A stretch of 64,000 nt of DNA. Source: Styela clava. Its lineage: Eukaryota > Chordata > Ascidiacea > Stolidobranchia > Styelidae. The position numbers and the translations under genes were made by a program. The stretch is taken from assembly GCF_964204865.1 (NCBI RefSeq), contig NC_135262.1, positions 10,106,001 through 10,170,000 on the forward strand, read 5' to 3'. The notes under the pieces were generated by a model that saw only the letters and a program-made list of their open reading frames with translations, had not been told where the DNA came from and did not search any database. Positions 59,850 to 64,000 of the stretch are shown here, piece by piece (the first letter of the stretch is position 1; the number at the start of each line of letters is the position of its first letter).

Positions 59850-62800
59850 TTGCGAATTTGCTTCTTTTTGTCTCATGTGCTAACTGGCCGTCTTATCTCT
59901 GGTTTACTGTTTCTAAATTTATAAAACATCTCAGGATAAAATTTGCCCGGCGTTTTGTTCTTTTCCCGTTTGAAACGGTATCACACACATAAAACATAAA
60001 ACGCCGTAAATTTTGTCTCAAGCCAGCGAGCCGCGAGCATTAAAGGTGAACGCACTAAATTGCGCGTGCGGTGTACTTTTCTTATTCATTCTGATACTAC
60101 GTCGGTGTCAATGTCATCTTTTCCCGGATTTTCCGGAAATATAAGCCAATCAAGTAAGATATGGTCAATTAGTTTTCCATTTTATCATAAATGCCTTTCT
60201 TAGGGTTATATTGCAGATCATCTATGGAAATTTATGTGGTGGCCGTTTTCCTTGGTGTCCTAAGTACGTGCTTATTTTGCTTAATGGTTAATCCAACACT
60301 GGTCACTGGTGAGGATAAGGATCTTTATGTATTAATTAAATGAATTGTAATCTATTTCTTGAATAACTAAAAACGGGTTTATTTTTCGATACCATAATGT
60401 CTCATTTTGCAAATAAGGATATCATGATTTACGGTGTAAAAGGTCATCTTCAAGTTGCGCAAACGAACATTTTTTCTCATTGTTTATCATATTTATATGA
60501 TACTGTATGAGTGTATGTAATATGGCATGATTATTATGAGAAATGATTGTTCAAAAACCGATTTGAGATTTATTTGTTACGTCATATTTATTCAAAGCAA
60601 ATAAGTGAGGCTCATATGAATCAGGTTATCAAATATTTTATCTATAAATAAAAAGATCTGTATTGGTTTTCCAGATTTGAAGATGGAGATTACCCAAATC
60701 ATGTTATGACATTACCAATTCATTTGTAGTATCAAGACTCATAAAAGTAGACTGGTTTAACGCATTCGGCGATTGCATATGAAAATCTTAACTAATCCCT
60801 ATAGGGAGCTGAATGACAGCAATATTGCCTATTTCAAAAAAAATTATACCTGCCTGTCAAAATAAAGATTTATGTGATGTATCTTGGATTTTGTCATGTC
60901 GTAATATGCCAGGAGTAATCTAGGGATTTTGCTTCAATTGATATGCTTATATATTTATTTAAACCTCAAATGAAATTTAGTCAGCAAATAAACGTCAGTT
61001 AACTGAGAAATTATGATAAAGTTACGAGCCCCGGACTCTGGATACGACCTGCATTGCTAAAAAACTGAGCATCGTTGAATATTTCACGATTAAAAAATTT
61101 CATTTCCCGCTTCAATCCTGGATCAGGTTCCGAACAAAATAAATGATAATACTATCTTATCCTTAGACTAATGACATTTATTCAATAACTTTTGTCATTC
61201 AAAGCATTTATGTAATGTGAGCACTGCAATATTAAAATCCTGCCACCAATATTACGTCTCACTGTGTACCACGACTATAGGGATTGCCACAATCAGGTAT
61301 CCATTGTTTCAAATGAATGATTTACACAATCAATAATTGAATTTGATTAAAAGGCAATTTAAAGCACGCAAGTAGTACTTCTCCCACGTTTAGCATATAT
61401 TTTGATTCGAATATAGGTAAAGTCTCTCGAGACCCCGTCACTTCAGTAAAGCCACGACGTCGATATGTAAACGATACGAACCCAAAAGGCGGAGGCTCTG
61501 AGCGACGCGTGGGAGTGCTTTTGTTAATCAGTAACTAGGTAGCTGATGATATTCTTGATTTATTTGAAAGTTGTGCCGTCTATTATGAGATAATGCATGT
61601 GCCACACATGAATATTTTAGGATAAAGATATAAACAAGGATGATCGACTGTTTCTTCATGAAAAATTACAAGGTGATGTGTATTGGTATGTTTCGGATTC
61701 CAAATATGAATCATATAGTCATTTGCATGTGAAATCTTTGGTAATTGTTAGATAGAAGGTAGACAGGAAGTTCTGAAAATGAGAATTGTCTTAGATATTG
61801 TTAAAAAGAAATGGTACAATGACACCACGTATGTGCGTTTTAAATGAGCTTAATAATAGTAAAAGTAGTAATACCTAAGTAAAACTTGGATGCGCTTTTA
61901 TTCTCTTTTGTCATTTCTGATAATTTGGTAAAAGTACAAGTTGCCTTTACAAGCTATTGGATCTTTGATAAAAGTCTAATTTACCAAGTGAGTGTTGATT
62001 ATTAGTGAGTGATTGCCAGAGTAGAATGACTATTTTGATGTGTTGGTAGACGAGTGGTACTCGAATCGATTTTGAAGTGTGGCGGCTGGCGAGCATGACG
62101 ACACTTTTGTCGATTTAGGACATTGCGATAATACGACATTTTTGTATAAGAAAATAGTTCAACAACGGTAGATAACAGAAGGAATGACGATTGTTTTCCA
62201 TCATTCAATTGTCCATCAGAAATATATATTGTCGAGTATTTAGACCGTTTATGCAGAGTACAGACAGTACCGCGTTATTGAAATTGCGGTTTCAGGTATG
62301 GTAGCGCCCTTATAGTCAATAGATGCCGATTTCTTTGCTATAGTTGACAAAGGATATGCATACATTCATGATATATATATTTGTGTTTCTCTTTTTTGTC
62401 AGAGCCAGTGTGGTAATCGAGTAGTAATACATGATACGAACTCAATCGACGTATACCGATGAAGTGTGAAGTGTGGTCACATTGATATTGACTATCGTGA
62501 TAGCTAAATGAATAGACGACATTTGTACTGCTTCTCCCTCGAAAATCCGGTTTGGGATTCATATCGTGCCAATACACGGACCAGTAATAGTTCCAGTTTG
62601 TAATCGAGATTTAACTCTGTTCGAGACTATGTCTTTACTTCTGTATGCGATGTATTGAATTAATCGAAAGCTCGCATTGAACTGCTCTAGTCTAGACCGA
62701 ATGAGTCTATATCGAACGAGTAATATAGTTATTTGGAAAATTTCAGGAGTTGTTTAACGTATTCTAGCTATGTATATATTAAAAGGAAATAGTACTCAAA

Positions 62801-63140
62801 TAAGTCATACATTATAGCGGAATCACTAAGCTAGATCAATGCAAATTGAAATGTACCGTTTCAAGATAAAATTGCGGTATTTCCCACGGTCGAAGTATTC
62901 AGAATTATAGCCGACTCTGTTAGGTTAGGCTAGTATGACAGCTACACATTTTGATGAATAATGAGTTATTAGCACATTTGTTCATAAACAAATTGTTGAA
63001 AATTAATCAGTTGAGCATAGATCAATCCTACGGATTGAAAGATTGTGATAGCAGAATCAATTATATAGATTAAACTTTTCCCCCCATTGAGTAATGTACA
63101 ATATATTTTTATAGTGTTATCATTTAATTGATTAAAAAAT
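59850..63140. other. Intergenic region upstream of the right-hand gene
   Basis: No supported gene. A SINE-body fragment lies at about 60,170-60,310 (ggttaatccaacactggtca). The remainder is AT-rich single-copy-looking DNA. Confidence 0.45.
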
Positions 63141-63145
63141 AAATA

Positions 63146-63455
63146 ATGTCTTCAGCTAGCTATGACGTTGAACATGCTGGTGGCCCCGGCGATTCAAAGG
63201 TAAGAACATTTCCATTTCTTATATTTAACATACATTCAATAGATCTGTCTTTGACATTCGGAATGGGAGATTTAAATGTGTTCATTCTCATTCTCATTTA
63301 TATATATTGATGTTTTTTTATCATCTTCAACGTAGAGCAAGATGGCATTTAAATTTACCTATAAATCCACTACTCATTCGCACGCAAATTTTCCATCTTC
63401 ATTTACTTAACGAATCCTTCTTATTTTGCAGGATATCTCATGGATCTTTGACAAG
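63146..63455 (+). CDS. First two exons of an unidentified gene running off the right edge
   Basis: Exon 1 (63146-63199) starts at ATG in ataATGtc context and reads MSSASYDVEHAGGPGDSK, ending at a good donor (aaggtaagaa). Exon 2 (63432-63455) is only 24 bases, DISWIFDK, between acceptor tattttgcag and donor gtatgc. Both junctions are phase 0, so the microexon can be skipped without a frameshift. The next exon is not visible with confidence before 64,000. No family can be named from 26 residues. Confidence 0.6.
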
Positions 63456-64000
63456 GTATGCATTCCTCCGTAAGCGAGATACTGAATTATTTATTCTTCA
63501 TTGATGTGCGTCTTGTCTGTAAGAATAGCCCTTCCACATAGTATAGCGAAACGCAGACTTGAAATCGTTATTTCGAAAATAATTTATGAATAGAATAGAG
63601 ATATTATGGGTTGGCCGTGAATCTGTGCTAGTCTTGATTTGCAACCCAAAATTCCACTTAGGCGTTGCAAAGTTTTGGCAAATGGCCTAATTACAAGAAT
63701 AGCCTGCGTTATATACTAAAATTATTACAAGGAACCAAAATTTATTGTATCGAACTGTTTCAACAAAATATATATAAACACTGTTATCCCCTTTTCTATC
63801 GATAACAGTTTTAAAAAAAATTGTCTATCAACAGCAGAATACAGTAATAATACAGCGCTATTTAACTTGTGAATATGATGATATGAATATGATGATTCGT
63901 GATTCGAAAAATTCCCTGCTTTAAACAATGGCTAATCCACCACAGTTATCGTATTAGTCTTTCTCATATTATTGTCTGGCGATTTTAGTATGCTGGAAGT

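Overview
This is a window of animal (non-vertebrate metazoan) nuclear DNA. It is AT-rich, its genes are split into many short exons with GT/AG introns, and non-coding DNA is crowded with small transposons, minisatellites and segmental duplications. Intron sizes, compact spacing and protein style would suit an ascidian tunicate or a similar marine invertebrate, but no single feature fixes the taxon. Most exons were assembled by hand from splice sites and matching intron phases.

Layout. (1) 1-3,110: a 35-bp minisatellite duplicated as a roughly 0.95-kb block, plus copies of a dispersed element. (2) 3,905-19,096, minus strand: a 15-exon gene for a secreted or surface protein. It has a signal peptide, an unrecognised domain, two EGF-like modules, a second copy of the unrecognised domain and a third EGF module; the 3' end was not found. 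(3) 19,100-20,860: repeats (inverted MITE pair, tRNA-derived SINE). (4) 20,862-30,755, minus strand: a monocarboxylate-transporter-like (SLC16/MCT) gene whose last exon lies in a 3,102-bp, nearly identical tandem duplication, giving two interchangeable terminal exons. (5) 31,000-42,700: mostly non-coding, with a few weak exon candidates. (6) 40,090-58,160, minus strand: three tandem blocks, each with a delta/theta-like glutathione S-transferase. GST-1 and GST-3 are intact; GST-2 is a pseudogene with two nonsense codons. Each copy has the same core promoter (TATA box plus an inverted pair of CRE-like half-sites), and about 0.85 kb upstream each has a sequence matching the 20-base p53-family consensus with a 4-base spacer. 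(7) 53,640-54,350 and 58,270-59,850: pyrimidine-rich DNA, including a 243-bp tandem repeat and a tRNA-like SINE head. (8) 63,146 to the right edge, plus strand: the first two small exons of an unidentified gene.

The genes do not form an operon or obvious pathway. The GST trio is a detoxification cluster with shared cis-elements, the transporter probably moves monocarboxylates or related solutes, and the EGF protein is extracellular. The most promising undescribed items are the duplicated orphan domain, the conserved p53-like sites on the GST trio and the transporter's duplicated terminal exon.
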